Shown piece by piece: positions 6,176-6,444 of a DNA stretch of 6,444 nucleotides. The translations under genes were made by a program, and so were the position numbers. Source of the stretch: Alphaproteobacteria bacterium (GTDB lineage: Bacteria; Pseudomonadota; Alphaproteobacteria; Reyranellales; Reyranellaceae); the NCBI GenBank assembly GCA_005884705.1, contig VBAF01000277.1, forward strand, positions 10,961-17,404. Reading direction: 5' to 3'. Positions within the stretch are counted from its first letter, which is position 1, and each line of letters begins with the position of its first letter. A model generated the notes under the pieces. The model had not been told where the DNA came from and searched no databases. It was given only the letters and a program-made list of their open reading frames with translations.

Positions 6176-6178
6176 TCA
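6173..6178. other. Abutting convergent stop codons in a TGATCA palindrome (TPR gene / SDR gene)
   Basis: TGATCA reads the same on both strands. Its first half is the TGA stop of the TPR/glycosyltransferase-like gene, and its second half is the complement of the TGA stop of the SDR gene. There is no intergenic base, and no T-run terminator is seen on either side. Confidence 0.9.
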
Positions 6179-6444
6179 GAGCGAGCTTACGGTGTGGCCG
6201 CCATCGACGGTGAGCACGCTGCCAGTCATGAACGTTCCCGCCTCCGAGGCGAGCAGCAGCAGCGCCCCGTCGAGATGCTCGGGCTGGCCGATGCGCCGCT
6301 GCGGGATGCGCTCGATCAGCTTTTTGCCGCCGGGAGTCTGCCAGAAGGCGCTGTTCATCTCGGTTTCGATGTAGCCCGGGCAGATCGCGTTGACGCGGAT
6401 CCGGTAGCGCGCCCATTCCATCGCCAGCGCCTTGGTGAGATGGA
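6176..6444 (-). CDS. Short-chain dehydrogenase/reductase (SDR), C-terminal part, cut by window edge
   Basis: The last 88 residues of an SDR whose N-terminal Rossmann half, including the glycine-rich cofactor motif and the YxxxK catalytic pair, lies beyond the right edge. The visible part begins HLTKALAMEWARY, the helix that normally follows the catalytic Lys. Next come IRVNAICPGYIETEMN (the conserved N and PG turn), RIPQRRIGQPEHLDGALLLLASE and the family-typical end GSVLTVDGGHTVSSL. The protein would be a cytoplasmic NAD(P)-dependent oxidoreductase of the classical FabG-like type. Substrate and cofactor preference cannot be judged from this half. An ATG at 6421 is inside the gene and is not the start, because the frame stays open with family-conserved residues upstream to the window edge. 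Its TGA stop touches the stop of the convergent TPR gene with no base between them. Confidence 0.95.
   Translation of the reverse strand, partial: HLTKALAMEWARYRIRVNAICPGYIETEMNSAFWQTPGGKKLIERIPQRRIGQPEHLDGALLLLASEAGTFMTGSVLTVDGGHTVSSL

Overview
The window is gene-dense, high-GC DNA with a strong G/C bias at third codon positions. The gene set (a Bug/TctC-type binding protein, enolase-superfamily and ThDP enzymes, an SDR) suggests a soil or water proteobacterium. An alphaproteobacterium of the Rhodospirillales/Hyphomicrobiales kind is my best guess, but a betaproteobacterium cannot be excluded. There is no tRNA, rRNA, CRISPR array, insertion sequence or phage gene, and no gene-free stretch longer than about 20 bases.

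Layout. (1) Positions 1-540, plus strand: C-terminal part of a tripartite-tricarboxylate-transporter (Bug) solute-binding protein, cut by the window edge. (2) 546-2201, plus: a complete ThDP-dependent acetolactate-synthase-like enzyme, five bases after the Bug stop and probably in the same operon. (3) 2196-3290, minus: a mandelate racemase/muconate lactonizing enzyme (enolase superfamily) that meets the ThDP gene tail to tail with a 6-base overlap. (4) 3287-3826, minus: a CYTH-domain protein directly upstream of (3), joined to it by an ATGA stop/start overlap. (5) 3832-4980, plus: a fold-type III PLP enzyme of the D-serine dehydratase/D-threonine aldolase family, divergent from (4) with only 5 bases between the annotated start codons. 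(6) 4970-6175, plus: a TPR protein with a C-terminal glycosyltransferase-like domain, overlapping (5) by 11 bases. (7) 6176-6444, minus: C-terminal part of a short-chain dehydrogenase/reductase whose stop codon abuts the stop of (6).

How they may work together. Three transcription units are visible: Bug plus ThDP enzyme, CYTH plus enolase-superfamily enzyme, and PLP enzyme plus TPR protein. The edge SDR belongs to a fourth. Uptake of a carboxylate by the Bug protein, dehydration or isomerisation by the enolase-superfamily enzyme, C-C bond chemistry by the ThDP enzyme, D-hydroxyamino-acid chemistry by the PLP enzyme and redox by the SDR would fit a catabolic island for hydroxy acids or amino acids. 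No substrate can be read from the sequence, so this is inference. The CYTH and TPR/glycosyltransferase genes do not fit that theme. I see no clear evidence of a wholly new system. The points most worth a second look are non-standard active-site residues in three enzymes and the extremely tight gene boundaries.
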